Below are positions 50,847 to 61,188 of a stretch of DNA of 64,000 nt, piece by piece. Below the pieces are notes generated by a model, which had not been told where the DNA came from, ran no database searches, and worked only from the letters and a program-made list of their open reading frames with translations. Both the position numbers and the translations under genes were made by a program. Source of the stretch: Veronia nyctiphanis (GTDB lineage: Bacteria > Pseudomonadota > Gammaproteobacteria > Enterobacterales > Vibrionaceae); contig NZ_PEIB01000005.1 in the NCBI RefSeq assembly GCF_004116385.1, positions 1-64,000 of the forward strand, written 5' to 3'. The first letter of the stretch is position 1, and every line of letters begins with the position of its first letter.

Positions 50847-51091
50847 CCGTTTAAGTTGCTGTGGCTATGTGTCCCAGCATTTCATGAATCCTACTTTGGA
50901 CACAAAATCTCTTTTTGTTATGAAATTGACCTTAAACATCGAAATAAAACCGTTTAATAGCGATAAAGTACGATTTTAATGCCGCTAAACGCATCATCAG
51001 AATATTTGCCTATCCCACGTATCGCCTTTCTCAATACAATCATCGACAAATACCTGTTATTTTCTAATATCTTGATTTTCATTGATAAAAA
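50847..51091. other. AT-rich intergenic region
   Basis: Between the convergent yfbV and chaN genes; no gene or signal recognised apart from the flanking terminators. Confidence 0.4.
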
Positions 51092-51122
51092 ACAACCTTT
51101 AGCTTTAAGCGCTAAAGGTTGT
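51092..51122 (-). terminator. Terminator overlapping the chaN stop codon
   Basis: Perfect 12-bp stem ACAACCTTTAGC/GCTAAAGGTTGT with a 7-base loop; a T run follows on the minus strand. The chaN stop (51114-51112) lies inside the upstream arm. Confidence 0.85.
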
Positions 51123-52101
51123 AAGGGCATCTGTCAGTAAAACTGCCATGTCCAGCGGAATGAGAGAGTAAGCTTTCCTCCCCTTCAACAATCATTTTGG
51201 GCAGTGGGTTAACGATTAGCCGATAGCTGGAAGCATCTGCTACAACAGGATCTTGATAAGACTCAGGCACGATGATTGCAACCGACAGAGAGGCGTCACG
51301 CTTTTTCACTCTGCTGGCGATGCCCAGCCCGCCTTCAACATGGAAACTTCCTGCGATATGCATCACCTGACTGCTTGGTTGAAACACAAGGTGGTCGGTG
51401 ATGGTTTCTGCCATGGTCTCGTCCCATGCAATCTGCGCGGCATAGAGGTTTTCTTTTTGCTGTGGGGTCAGGGCATCGCCCATACGGTCAAAGAATTTTT
51501 GTTTGTATTCGCTTTCCGAGGCATCTAGGTCCCTTGCAACAGCGCGGCGAGTCTGGGCTGGCATGACATTAAGAATGTCGATCCCTTTCTCTGATAAGCA
51601 TTGAACGATCTGTTGAGTCGTGTTGGCACCCAGCACGGAGAGCCCGCGTTGGCGCGCAATTTCAATCAAAGGCCGGTAGTCACTTCTGTAATTTGGCCAA
51701 GCGTCAGTCTGACGGAGTAGGGCGGTTTCACCGATCTCTCCGGCAAGATACATGTTGAGCGTATTCTGATCGACCCGGGTGAACTGCTCCATTGATAAGG
51801 CGACTGCGGGTGAGCGGTCAGCGAGCATTGCCAGTAACTGTGCCTGAAAGAGGTGTATAGCAGGGTGGGTATGCCACTCACCGACTAACACCACATCAGT
51901 ATCTGAAATGGCGTTGGTCAGCTCAGCCAATGTGAGTGGGAGTCCATCGGGAGACACTATCTGATAGTGATAAAGGGTATCCACCCTCACAGGCAACTCA
52001 GTCGAATTCTTTGAACCTGATGTTCCGTTGTTTCCACCTGTCGCCTGACATCCCATGTTGAAGGCTAATAATGAAGCCAACAACAGCGCAGTATTTTTCA
52101 T
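51112..52101 (-). CDS. chaN: ChaN-family haem-binding lipoprotein
   Basis: 329 residues from the ATG at 52101, set by AGGGAG 7 bases upstream. Signal peptide with lipobox NMGC. Core: DTDVVLVGEWHTHPAIHLFQAQLL, VALSMEQFTR, and the C-terminal HIAGSFHVEGGLGIASRV, the TIKI/ChaN motifs. ChaN of Campylobacter binds stacked haems and is iron-regulated; role here unproven. I saw no Fur box upstream. Distant relative of the TraB protein at 19185. Confidence 0.85.
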   Translation of the reverse strand: MKNTALLLASLLAFNMGCQATGGNNGTSGSKNSTELPVRVDTLYHYQIVSPDGLPLTLAELTNAISDTDVVLVGEWHTHPAIHLFQAQLLAMLADRSPAVALSMEQFTRVDQNTLNMYLAGEIGETALLRQTDAWPNYRSDYRPLIEIARQRGLSVLGANTTQQIVQCLSEKGIDILNVMPAQTRRAVARDLDASESEYKQKFFDRMGDALTPQQKENLYAAQIAWDETMAETITDHLVFQPSSQVMHIAGSFHVEGGLGIASRVKKRDASLSVAIIVPESYQDPVVADASSYRLIVNPLPKMIVEGEESLLSHSAGHGSFTDRCPYNL

Positions 52102-52472
52102 GTGCTTACTCCCTAAAAAGAGCCACGATGCTAAACAGCTATTCAAAAAGACACTGTTTAATAACTGAGGCGTTATCGAAATCGAGACTATCTATCGGGT
52201 TATCAAATCAAATTGGAAATGCTGCTCGCCTTTGAAGGTTGTGTCTGAAGAAGGGGAGTGTAGGTGTCAACTTTTCTCTTGATCATTCTGGCGTCTCTCA
52301 TTTTCACAATTGATTGATTAAACAATAGTTTGAGTATAGGAAAGATCGAGGTTATGAAGATATATTTGCGCTCTGCTGGCGAGTGAGCGGTGCTGATTTG
52401 ATAGGCAGTTAGAGGCGACTTCATGGGCGCTATCAGCGACAGCCCCCATTGTTGAGCGGCAATAGACTCTGA
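52102..52472. other. Intergenic region between rlmA and chaN
   Basis: 371 bp. A 73-codon minus-strand ORF (52203-52424) lacks a Shine-Dalgarno and homology. Expected to hold the chaN promoter; nothing specific seen. Confidence 0.4.
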
Positions 52473-53288
52473 CTATTGCGAACGTTTGGCGTAAACACGA
52501 AGGGTAAAATCGGCCTCACAGTGAAAGGCGTCAGCGTTTTTTAATTGCTGCCAGAGCGCCTCAGGTGCCCGCCATGCAAAAGGCGTCATTTGAAGCAGTG
52601 TCGTGGCATCGGCGCTGTTGAGTGTCATGTTGTAGGCGACAGATTGTTCTGAGGCAAGTTCGAAGCCAGGAATCTCTTCTACGGGAATATCATGCAGCCT
52701 GACTTCGTCATAAATACCGGCTTTTAACTGATAGAGATGTCTAGGGCCCGGTGTCACGGTCACCACGATACCATCATGCTTCACCACTCGCTGCAATTCC
52801 TCTCCATTGCAAGGAGCATAAATACGGACCACTGCATCCATTTGGTTGTCGGCAAACGGCAAACGCTGGCTGGATGCGACAAGAAATGCAACGTCACGAT
52901 AGCGTTTAGCTGCATAACGGATAGCGACTTTTGAAATGTCGAGCCCGTGAACAGACGCGTCAGGTAATGTGTGTTGAAAGTGGCTGGTGTAGTAGCCTTC
53001 ACCGCAACCAATGTCCAACACATCAACATGCTTTGTTATCGCCAATTGCTGACTCAGCAACTCGCTTACAGCGTCTCGCATTGGCTGATAATGACCACCA
53101 TCAAGAAACTGGCGGCGCGCCTGCATCATCTTTTTGTTGTCACCGGGATCTTTCGACCGTTTGTGCTGAACAGGCAGGAGGTTGACGTAGCCTTCCTTTG
53201 CGATATCGAACTGGTGGTTACTGTCACAGCGATAGCTGTTTTGGTGTTGGTTTAGCGGCGCTGAACATAGAGGGCAAAGGTAAGACAT
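52473..53288 (-). CDS. rlmA: 23S rRNA (guanine-N1-745) methyltransferase RlmA
   Basis: 271 residues. N-terminal zinc knot CPLC...YRC...H (Cys5, Cys8, Cys21, His25) then KEGYVNLLPVQHKRSKDPGDNKKMMQARRQFLDGGHY, diagnostic of RlmA. SAM motif VLDIGCGEGYYTSHF. Methylates G745 in helix 35 of 23S rRNA. Single gene, divergent from the CbiM-like protein. Confidence 0.94.
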   Translation of the reverse strand: MSYLCPLCSAPLNQHQNSYRCDSNHQFDIAKEGYVNLLPVQHKRSKDPGDNKKMMQARRQFLDGGHYQPMRDAVSELLSQQLAITKHVDVLDIGCGEGYYTSHFQHTLPDASVHGLDISKVAIRYAAKRYRDVAFLVASSQRLPFADNQMDAVVRIYAPCNGEELQRVVKHDGIVVTVTPGPRHLYQLKAGIYDEVRLHDIPVEEIPGFELASEQSVAYNMTLNSADATTLLQMTPFAWRAPEALWQQLKNADAFHCEADFTLRVYAKRSQ

Positions 53289-53473
53289 GATGAAACCGTC
53301 AATCTAAAACTGAGCGGCAAGGATACGGGCAGTTGAGATTGGCTGCAAGAGGCGAACTTATGGATGGATATCAGGAATAAAAAGGAAGTGTTCGTTTTTT
53401 CGTCGTGTTTCGTATTGCTGGCATACTTATGTTTACTGAAAAACAAACGCCCCGGTGAGGTGGCGCACACGAT

Positions 53474-54121
53474 ATGATGATAGCTCAGGTCCTAGCATGG
53501 CTTTTATGCCCCTTGGTTCTTTGGCTCTGCTGGTCAAAAGCGGGGTGGAGAAAGCTCAAATCCGAAAAGGATTATCAACACTTAGTGTTTGGCACTACTG
53601 TGTTGATGTGTTTTCTTTGGGCTGCCAAGGCTGGTATACGAGAGGGGCTGGATCTCCATTTTCTGGGGCTTGCGGTACTTACTCTCTGTCACGGTGCAAG
53701 AATCGCTGTGTGGATCTGTGCGCTTTTGTTGGGTTTATTACTCATGCTGAACTTTATTCCTTTGCTCGACGGCGGCCTCTTTTTCCTTTTAGCGATGGTG
53801 CTTCCGGCCTTATTCAGTTATGCGGTTTTCTGGCTCAGTTATCGATACTTAACACATCATCTGTTCGTATATATTTTTGTCGCGGGGTTTTTCAATGCTG
53901 GCTTTACGTTGCTTTTGCATCAAGGTCTGGTGGCGTTGTGGTTTTTGCTCGGTGGATTGCAACCATGGGAAACCATCTGGAATGATTATCTGAAACTTTC
54001 GCTGCTAATGTGGTTTCCAGAATCCTTGTTGAGTGGCATGGCGGTGACCTTGATGGCGATTTATCGGCCGCAGTGGCTGCGGACGTTCTACGACAGAGAA
54101 TATCTGTCGCCGGAACGTTGA
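53474..54121 (+). CDS. CbiM-like integral membrane protein (COG3235 type)
   Basis: 215 residues, six to seven helices. HHLFVYIFVAGFFNAGFTLLL and WFPESLLSGMAVTLMAIYRPQWLRTFYD recall the CbiM/energy-coupling-factor substrate-binding family. No ATPase (CbiO) or CbiQ gene is near, so it would be orphan or share an energising module. GAGG lies about 12 bases before ATG 53474; ATG 53477 is equally possible. Substrate unknown. Confidence 0.75.
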   Translation: MMIAQVLAWLLCPLVLWLCWSKAGWRKLKSEKDYQHLVFGTTVLMCFLWAAKAGIREGLDLHFLGLAVLTLCHGARIAVWICALLLGLLLMLNFIPLLDGGLFFLLAMVLPALFSYAVFWLSYRYLTHHLFVYIFVAGFFNAGFTLLLHQGLVALWFLLGGLQPWETIWNDYLKLSLLMWFPESLLSGMAVTLMAIYRPQWLRTFYDREYLSPER

Positions 54122-54310
54122 TGCAACGAAAAAAATGGGGCAACGGTCGTCTCTACAAAACGCCTGCCGCGACTTTGGTGTGGAAATAAACGCTATGGAA
54201 ATAAATATGCCAGCAGTAATGCGCAAAGGGATGGTTTTCTTTGTTCACTTGGTTACCCGATGAGAGAAATATTGAGGTCTCAAGACGAAGTAGGGCTTAC
54301 GGAGGGAAAA

Positions 54311-54336
54311 TAGGCACCTTTGTCGGTGCCTATTTA
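54311..54336 (-). terminator. Terminator of ycaO
   Basis: TAGGCACC-GACAAA-GGTGCCTA then TTTT on the minus strand, just after the ycaO stop. Confidence 0.8.
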
Positions 54337-54345
54337 ATAGACGGA

Positions 54346-56099
54346 TTATTCCGCGTGTTTGGCTTTTGCTACCTGCAGCTTTTCATAAGCAGCGAACAAC
54401 TTCTGATGCGCGGAGAAAGAGAGCAGGTTACCGCCTTCGATGCCCAAACCAGAGAATCGGGTATCCCCCGAAATGGACTGCCAGACTGCATCGCGAGTTG
54501 CTTCGCCATAGGTGAAGCCAAATGCCTGATGGTATTGGACTGCGTCGCGATTGTCGTCCATGGCCAGCTCAAGGCTTGCTACCAGACAACGCATAAAGAT
54601 CATGCGCGATTGCGGGTAAATCGTCGCATTGTAATCGGCACACCACACCGCAAAGTCGTGGGTAGATTCCAGATCGCCCATCGCGAGGCTAAGTAAGCAT
54701 TTAAGTTCGCCAATGGTCAGTGTTTTCCATGCTGTGCCTGCATCAGGGCAGATACCTATCAACTCAGCAACCATGTTGGCATCGTCAAAGTCAGCGTTAT
54801 CAATCACATCAAACAGGGCCTCGCAGCTGTCGTCGTCCATTTGGCTGGCGAGCAGATTTTCCAGCGCATGGCGAAGTGCCGTACCACGGTTATTGTTGGC
54901 AATCTGAATTTCTTCCGGCGGGTAAATTTCTGACCAGCCCGGCACGATGATGCGGCAGCAATTGACATCAAGGTGCTGATAATCGGCGATGTAAGCGTCA
55001 GTATTTTCAGCATGGAGTTTTGCCAGCAGCCACGCACACTCTTCTTCCGAGGTTCCCTCAAAGTTCCAGTCGCTGAAGGCAAAATCAGCATCACTGCGGA
55101 ACATGTCCCATGAGACAGTGCTGATGAATCGATGAAATGCGTCTCAAGGTTGTGGTGATCCGCGACATCCTCATCGTGGAATGACGGCGCTTCAAAGACA
55201 TCGAGATCTCGCAGGCTGCGGCCTTGCAGAAGCTCTGTCACTGTGCGCTCAAGTGCGACCTGAAACTTAGGGTGAGCACCAAACGAGGTAAAACAGGTGC
55301 CGTTATTTGGGTTGAATAGCACCACACAAATTACCGGGTACTCACCGCCCAGTGACGCATCATAAGCAACAACCGGGAAGCCCTCTGCAATCAGAGCATC
55401 GATTGAAGCCTGAATTGACGGATAGCGCGCCATGACTTCTGCTGGGATTTGCGGCAGGCTGATACGCTCTGCGATGATACGGTTTTTTATTGCTCGTTCA
55501 AACACTTCAGACAGCGCCTGACTGCGCGCTTCCGTTTGCGTGTTGCCCGCTGACATGCCATTCGATACATACAAGTTGCCAATCAGGTTCATTGGCACGT
55601 AAACCGTCTCTTGGTCTTGTTGGCGCACAAACGGCAGGGCACAGATACCGCGTGCTTCATTCCCCGACTGTAAATCGATCAAATCACTTGCCGTCAGCAG
55701 ATGGTCCGTGTCGTAAAACGCCTTCATATCTTGGTCAAGCAGACCCTCAGGCAGGCTGTCATCGTCTGTCAGTTCAAACCACTTTTCATTTGGATAATGC
55801 ACAAATTGACTGGTTGCAACCTGCTCACCGAGGTAATAGTCAGCATAGAAGTAATTACACGATAAACGTTCAAAGTACTCACCGAGTGCTGATGCCAAGG
55901 CGGCTTTCTTGCTGGCTCCTTTGCCATTGGTGAAGTTCATTGGCGCGTCTTTGTCGCGAATATGTACTGACCAGACGTTAGGAACAGGGTTTAACCAAGA
56001 TACGGCTTCAATATCGAAACCGTGGGAAACGAGTTTACTGTTGAAACGCTCAATGGATTCTTCCAATGCTGCATCTTTGCCGGGGATAAAGGTCTTCAT
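54346..56099 (-). CDS. ycaO: YcaO (S12 methylthiotransferase accessory factor), frameshifted
   Basis: About 584 residues after repair, matching E. coli YcaO (586). The N-terminal two thirds are the YcaO ATP-binding domain (NGKGASKKAALASALGEYFERLSC; AGNTQTEARSQALSEVFERAIK), which phosphorylates amide backbones. The C-terminal third is an alpha-helical TPR-like domain. One missing G at 55116 joins the halves as IDSSALVSWDMFRSDADFAFSDW. No azoline precursor peptide or dehydrogenase is adjacent, so this is the housekeeping type linked to RimO, not a natural-product enzyme. Confidence 0.9.
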
Positions 56100-56280
56100 C
56101 TTCTGATTTCAGGTAAGTGACTGAGGGCAGGAAGTGTATACCCTGATTCAGACAGATGCGAGATTAACCCACTTTTTGTAGCAAACAGTGAGTGTTAGTA
56201 ATGGGACAGTGTACAAATCATATTTCCCATACCATCAAGTTTGAAAATAACAGATTCCCTAGATTATCGGGTCATGGACG

Positions 56281-57456
56281 ATGAAAAGAGGCTTATGGTT
56301 AGCCCTGTTCTTCTTGCCCTTCTATGTGTTTGCCGCTGACACGGATACCCAGCCAATCACATTCGCCTCCGGCTATGAAACTATAAAGCAGGAACTCGCG
56401 GCACAGAATTATCAGGACGCCTTGCTACTCGTTGAAGCGACAATCAGCGAAAACAGGCAACACAAAGCAATCCTTGCTGCGCTTCGTGGAAAGGCCCTTT
56501 GGGGTCTCGGAAACATCATCGAAGCGCAAGAAACACTGCTGCTTGCTTATCAGTCGAGGGTACTGCCACCTGACGAATTAAGGGATGTATTGCGTTATCT
56601 TATTCGTATCGTCGGTGAGCGAAAAATGCACCGTGCATCTGCGGCATTCACCTCCCACTATTTGAAGCTTGAGCCGGACGATATGCAGTATCGGCTGGCT
56701 TATGTACGAACGCTGTTTAAGCTTGATCAGTGTAAACAGGTACTGATTCAGCATCGTATCCTGCTGAAAAGGCTTAAAGAGCCGACAGAAGATATTTGGA
56801 TTATCAAAGCAAGGTGCCAAGAAAAGCTGGGTCAGTTTATCCCGCTATTGAATACCCTTACAGCCATTGAGAGCCGTTTTGGTTTGACGCCTGATCTCGT
56901 ACGCACACGTGCCCGTGTTTTCTTCAAAGCGAAAGACTATCAAAAATCTTACCAAATCTTGCGTGGGCTCATTGCCAGCGGCCGAGGGTTGGTTGGCGAA
57001 GATTTTCTGATGATGGCTGATGCTGCGTATCGTAACGGTGAGATAGCCGTTGCGGCCAACGCTGTCGATATTGGTTTGGCGAGCAGAGTATTGCCACCAA
57101 GTCGGCAGCATTATAAGTGGCTATTGAAATATCAGTTTGAATCTCAGCAATGGCATAAAGCACTGGAAACCTCAATGTGGCTTAATGCCAAGCCGGAGAT
57201 GCAGGTGCTGAAAGTCAGGGCGCACTCGGCACTGAATGTCGAAGAGTTTGAGACATGCAGTGATGCAGCGTCACTGGCTATTTCTATCGGTGCTGGTAGC
57301 GATAATGCGCTTTGGAAATTGCACGGCTACTGTGCAATGAAAGCAGGGCAATACAGTCAGGCAGAGAAAGCATTTCGAGAGTGGGGTAAACGAGAGCCCA
57401 ATTCAGACGCGCAATACTGGTTATCAACGCTTGACGTATTAAAACGAAAGCGGTGA
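56281..57456 (+). CDS. Secreted TPR-repeat protein of unknown function
   Basis: 391 residues with a signal peptide (GLWLALFFLPFYVFA, cleavage after Ala-Ala region). The rest is a run of helical hairpins of TPR type (LAAQNYQDALLLVEATISENRQ, LRGKALWGLGNIIEAQETL, HGYCAMKAGQYSQAEKAFREW). No enzymatic motif. Probably a periplasmic scaffold. Stop lies 7 bp from the convergent binding-protein gene. Confidence 0.8.
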   Translation: MKRGLWLALFFLPFYVFAADTDTQPITFASGYETIKQELAAQNYQDALLLVEATISENRQHKAILAALRGKALWGLGNIIEAQETLLLAYQSRVLPPDELRDVLRYLIRIVGERKMHRASAAFTSHYLKLEPDDMQYRLAYVRTLFKLDQCKQVLIQHRILLKRLKEPTEDIWIIKARCQEKLGQFIPLLNTLTAIESRFGLTPDLVRTRARVFFKAKDYQKSYQILRGLIASGRGLVGEDFLMMADAAYRNGEIAVAANAVDIGLASRVLPPSRQHYKWLLKYQFESQQWHKALETSMWLNAKPEMQVLKVRAHSALNVEEFETCSDAASLAISIGAGSDNALWKLHGYCAMKAGQYSQAEKAFREWGKREPNSDAQYWLSTLDVLKRKR

Positions 57457-57463
57457 ACGGAAT

Positions 57464-59135
57464 TTATCCTGCCTGACCAACGTCTGATATGTCTTCCTGC
57501 GTTTCTTTGGGTTTCAGTGTCAGCACCTGCAAAAGCCGCATAGGCGAATTGGCCCAAATGGGAGGAACTTTGCTTTGGTTTTCTGCCGCTTCCCACCATC
57601 CGTCGAAACGCTTGGTGTTGTATTCGACAGTTTCCACTTTGTAATACAGCGGAATAGTCACCTGCACTTTCACTAATCGACTTTCTAGCTCGTTAACAAT
57701 GGCTTTGTGCTCATCCTGAGACTGACTCAGCTTATATTTTTTCAACAAGGCATCAATGTCGGGTTCGATAAAATAATGCTTGGCGTATCGACCTGACTGC
57801 TCATCATGGTAGGCGCTGTTAAAGGCTGCATCAAAATAATAAATCGGTGAACTGCCTCTGGGGTAATTAGTCAGGGTCAAAGTGTATCCCGATTCATTTA
57901 ATAGGGTTTCATACAGGCCAAAATTCAATGAAGAATGTACAACCTTTATTCCCACTACTTTTGCCATTTCCGCAATGACTTCACCGGTGGAATTAAAATC
58001 AGACCAGCCTTTTGGAGTAATGAGCGACAGGTAGAGAGGACGGCCCGAAGGCAAATCCCGATATCCATCCTCATCGCGGTCAACAATCCCCATCTCATCC
58101 AACAGTTTTTTTCCTGCATTTGGATGATAGCGGATGTAATAGTTGTATTGCTCGCGGTAAGCGCTGTTAACCCAATCGCTGAATCTTGCTCCAGTCCACT
58201 GGGGGTCGCCGCAATTTCTCCCTGCCCAAATACCGCAATATTAATTAATAGCTTCCTATCGATAATCATCGACAGGGCACGACGGAACCTGACATCGTTG
58301 ATCAGTTGTCGAACTTCCTGATCGGGTGCATCAAAGTTCAATAACAAGCTGACAACGCTAGAGACTTCTGGGTGATATTGGTGGTTAGGCGAATAAGCTG
58401 CGTAGTTTCTGTCGATATCTGGGATAAAGGCGCTTGCCCAGTCAATCTTGCCTTGACTCAGAGTGTCGATTAATTGGTCGTTAGAGGCTATTTGCGGGTA
58501 ATCAAGCAATCAACCTTGAGTGAGTCTGCTTGCCAGTAATACGGGTTTCTGCACTGTTTAATATGGCGCTCGGTCAGCTCTTTTATATCAGTGAAGGGAC
58601 CGGTTCCCACTGGGTTGGGGTTTAAATAGTCGGCAGGTCGGGTAATCGCTTTCCACAAGTGATAGGGGACAATCGGACTGTCAGCGAGAATTGGGAGAAA
58701 CTGTGAATCAGGCTGTTTGAGTGTTACGTCGACTCGCAACGGCCCAGTTTGTTTCACTGAGCTGATGTGTCGGCCGATGTTGTATATATCGAGCTCCGGC
58801 TGAGTTGCCTGAAGGTTGAGGCTATAAGCAACATCCTCAGCAGTAAAAGGTTTGCCGTCAGACCATCGAATACCTGAACGCAATGTGATCGTCAGTTTCC
58901 TCAGGTCGTCAGAATAGGTAACACTTTTGGCCAGACGATAATGTTTTTTGTCACCATCGACGATGAAAAGAGGTTCAAAAATAAAGCCATTTGTTGTTGC
59001 CAGTACATTCGACCGGAAGGGGTTAAAGTTTCGCTGGAAGCCCTCAGAGAGTTTGGGGAGAACCGTTAGGGTGGATTCTTGAGCCTGTGAAAAAAGAGGC
59101 AAAAGTAGTAGCCCGAAAATAAGTGCAATTCGCAT
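57464..59135 (-). CDS. Extracellular solute-binding protein family 5 (peptide/nickel type), two frameshifts
   Basis: About 557 residues after repair; signal peptide MRIALIFGLLLLPLFSQAQ. Family 5 motifs: SVTYSDDLRKLTITLRSGIRWSDGKPFTAEDVAYSL and NDVRFRRALSMIIDRKLL. One C missing at 58506 (restores KVDCLDYPQIASNDQ) and one C of a run at 58201-58205 (restores ATPQWTGARFSDWVNSAYREQ). No permease or ATPase genes accompany it, so it is an orphan binder or works with a distant Dpp/Opp-type system. Confidence 0.87.
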
Positions 59136-59428
59136 CCGTGCAATCCCAACATGGTAAACCAGCGTTTAAGTAAAATTTACCTTACTCCTGATTATCCGGC
59201 AATTAGGTCATTTATTTTGGTGGCTGATTGCTAGTTATTTAACCTAACAGACCCTTTTTAGGCAGTGAATGTTGACAAAATGTTGCCGGGTTAGGGTCGC
59301 GGTGCTATGTTCAATGCTGGACGGAACAAGGCTATCCAGTCTGTACAGGACGCCTCAATCAGACATTGCCGTATCCTCCGTCACATCACTGAACGCTACT
59401 TAGGACAAAAACCACAGGAGTGGAGCGC
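59136..59428. promoter_or_regulatory. Divergent promoter region before the amino acid ABC operon
   Basis: 293 bp. A possible plus-strand promoter is TTGCCG (59284) with TATGTT 17 bp later. AGGAG lies about 9 bases before the hisP ATG at 59429. No ArgR dyad could be recognised. Confidence 0.4.
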
Positions 59429-60199
59429 ATGGAAGAAGCAGTAGCGCTGCAAGTCAAAGAACTCCGTAAAAGCTTTGGTCAACATGAAGTGTTGAAAGGT
59501 ATTTCGCTTGATGCGAGAGCGGGTGATGTTGTCTCTATCATCGGTTCGTCAGGCTCAGGGAAAAGTACCTTTTTACGCTGCATTAACCTTCTCGAGACCC
59601 CGACAGGGGGAGACATCATCGTGAACGGTGAGAAAATCGAGATGAAAGCAGGCCGGGATGGCGATCTTATGCCGGTTAATGAGCGACAGGTTCAACGTAT
59701 TCGCTCGCGATTGGCGATGGTTTTTCAGGGCTTCAATTTGTGGTCACACATGACGGTACTGCAAAATGTGATTGAAGCGCCTGTGCATGTTTTGGGTGTT
59801 CCAAAAGCGGAAGCGATTGAAAAAGCGGACGCGTTACTGAAACGTGTCGGTCTTTACGAAAGAAGAAACTATTACCCCGGGCACCTCTCTGGTGGTCAGC
59901 AACAACGTGCGGCAATTGCCCGTGCATTGGCAGTAGATCCCGAAGTTTTATTATTTGATGAGCCAACCTCAGCACTTGATCCTGAACTGGTGGGAGAAGT
60001 GTTAGGGGTAATGCGCAGTTTGGCGGAAGAAGGCCGGACCATGCTGGTGGTGACGCACGAAATGGCGTTTGCCAGAGATGTGTCGAATCATGTGATGTTT
60101 CTTCATCAGGGCAAAGTGGAGGAGCAGGGCGACCCAGCTCAGCTATTCACAAATCCCAATTCTGAACGTTTACAACAGTTTATCTCATCGATTTACTAG
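59429..60199 (+). CDS. Basic amino acid ABC transporter ATPase (HisP/AotP type)
   Basis: 256 residues from ATG 59429; GTG 59420 is too near the AGGAG. Walker A GSSGSGKST, Q-loop MVFQGFNLWSHMTV, signature LSGGQQQR, Walker B VLLFDEPTSALDPE, H-loop VTHEM. Closest by eye to HisP of the Lys/Arg/Orn/His uptake system. First of four genes: ATPase, binder, two permeases. Confidence 0.92.
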   Translation: MEEAVALQVKELRKSFGQHEVLKGISLDARAGDVVSIIGSSGSGKSTFLRCINLLETPTGGDIIVNGEKIEMKAGRDGDLMPVNERQVQRIRSRLAMVFQGFNLWSHMTVLQNVIEAPVHVLGVPKAEAIEKADALLKRVGLYERRNYYPGHLSGGQQQRAAIARALAVDPEVLLFDEPTSALDPELVGEVLGVMRSLAEEGRTMLVVTHEMAFARDVSNHVMFLHQGKVEEQGDPAQLFTNPNSERLQQFISSIY

Positions 60200-60277
60200 C
60201 GCGCTGGTAAAGGCCAGCTAGTCTTAGAGGGTAAAAACGTGTCCATCAGACACGATAACCAATGACAACATCAAACC

Positions 60278-60302
60278 CCGGGACGATAACACTATCGCCC
60301 GG
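60278..60302 (+). other. Intercistronic hairpin between the ATPase and binder genes
   Basis: CCGGG-A-CGATA-ACAC-TATCG-CCCGG: two 5-bp stems with a bulged A, no T tract. Likely an mRNA-stabilising or processing hairpin that raises binder expression. Clear AGGAGAAAGG follows before the next ATG. Confidence 0.6.
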
Positions 60303-60325
60303 CAAGTAGGACAGGAGAAAGGATT

Positions 60326-61102
60326 ATGAAAAAATGGCTTTTTGCCGCAGCATTGGTGGCAGTAGCAAGCTCAAGCTCCGTATTCGCCAAGGATTGGAAG
60401 GTGATTCGTTTTGGTATCGAAGGTGCTTACCCTCCGTTTAGTACAACGCTTGAAGACGGCTCTTTGGCTGGCTTTGACGTTGATATGGCGAATGCTCTGT
60501 GTAAGGAATTGAAAGCGAAATGTGTGATCGTTGCGCAAGATTGGGATGGCATCATTCCGTCGCTGCTGGCAAGAAAATACGATGCGATCATCGCAGCAAT
60601 GTCGATCACTGAAGAGCGTAAAAAGAAAATAGACTTCACTGGCAAATATGCCCTTATTCCTAACAAGTTTGTTGCCAAAAAAGGTTCAGGTCTGTCATTC
60701 AATGCTGATGGCTTGAAAGGCGTGAAGATCGGTGTTCAGCGTGCAACCACTCATGACAAGTATGTCACCGACAACTATGGCGACTCTGTGTCTATTTCTC
60801 GTTACGGTTCATTCGATGATGCTTACCTCGACCTGAAAGCAGGCCGTATCGATACACTGCTGGGTGATGCGTCTGCCCTCGAAGAAGGTCTACTCAACAA
60901 AGATGGCGGCGACGCTTTTGAATTTGTTGGCCCATCTTTGACTGACCCACGTTGGTTTGGCGAAGGCTTTGGTATTGCTGTTCGTAAGCAAGACAAAGAC
61001 CTGACGGCACAGCTTGATAAAGCCATCAAAGCGCTGCGTGAAAAAGGTATCTATCAGGAAATTGCTGCTAAATACTTCAACTACGACGTATACGGCGATT
61101 AA
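60326..61102 (+). CDS. Basic amino acid-binding periplasmic protein (ArgT/HisJ/AotJ type)
   Basis: 258 residues. Signal peptide KWLFAAALVAVASSSSVFAKD. WKVIRFGIEGAYPPFSTTLEDGSLAGFDVDMANALCKEL carries the ligand Glu/Asp region of the family; VIAAMSITEERKKKIDFTGKY follows. Delivers arginine, ornithine, lysine or histidine to the permeases next door; exact ligand unknown. Confidence 0.92.
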   Translation: MKKWLFAAALVAVASSSSVFAKDWKVIRFGIEGAYPPFSTTLEDGSLAGFDVDMANALCKELKAKCVIVAQDWDGIIPSLLARKYDAIIAAMSITEERKKKIDFTGKYALIPNKFVAKKGSGLSFNADGLKGVKIGVQRATTHDKYVTDNYGDSVSISRYGSFDDAYLDLKAGRIDTLLGDASALEEGLLNKDGGDAFEFVGPSLTDPRWFGEGFGIAVRKQDKDLTAQLDKAIKALREKGIYQEIAAKYFNYDVYGD

Positions 61103-61188
61103 TCTTCACGGCGGGACGTTTGCTCCCGCCGCTTTCTTCTCTGCGGCCCACAAGGGTCATGCAGTCTGACCAAAAGTAAGTAGTAGTT

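Noticed and set aside
52203-52424. 73-codon minus-strand ORF between rlmA and chaN
   Set aside because: No ribosome site, no domain, low-complexity composition.
54346-56099. YcaO as part of a peptide natural-product cluster
   Set aside because: Full-length E. coli-type YcaO with C-terminal TPR-like domain and no precursor peptide, dehydrogenase or exporter adjacent.
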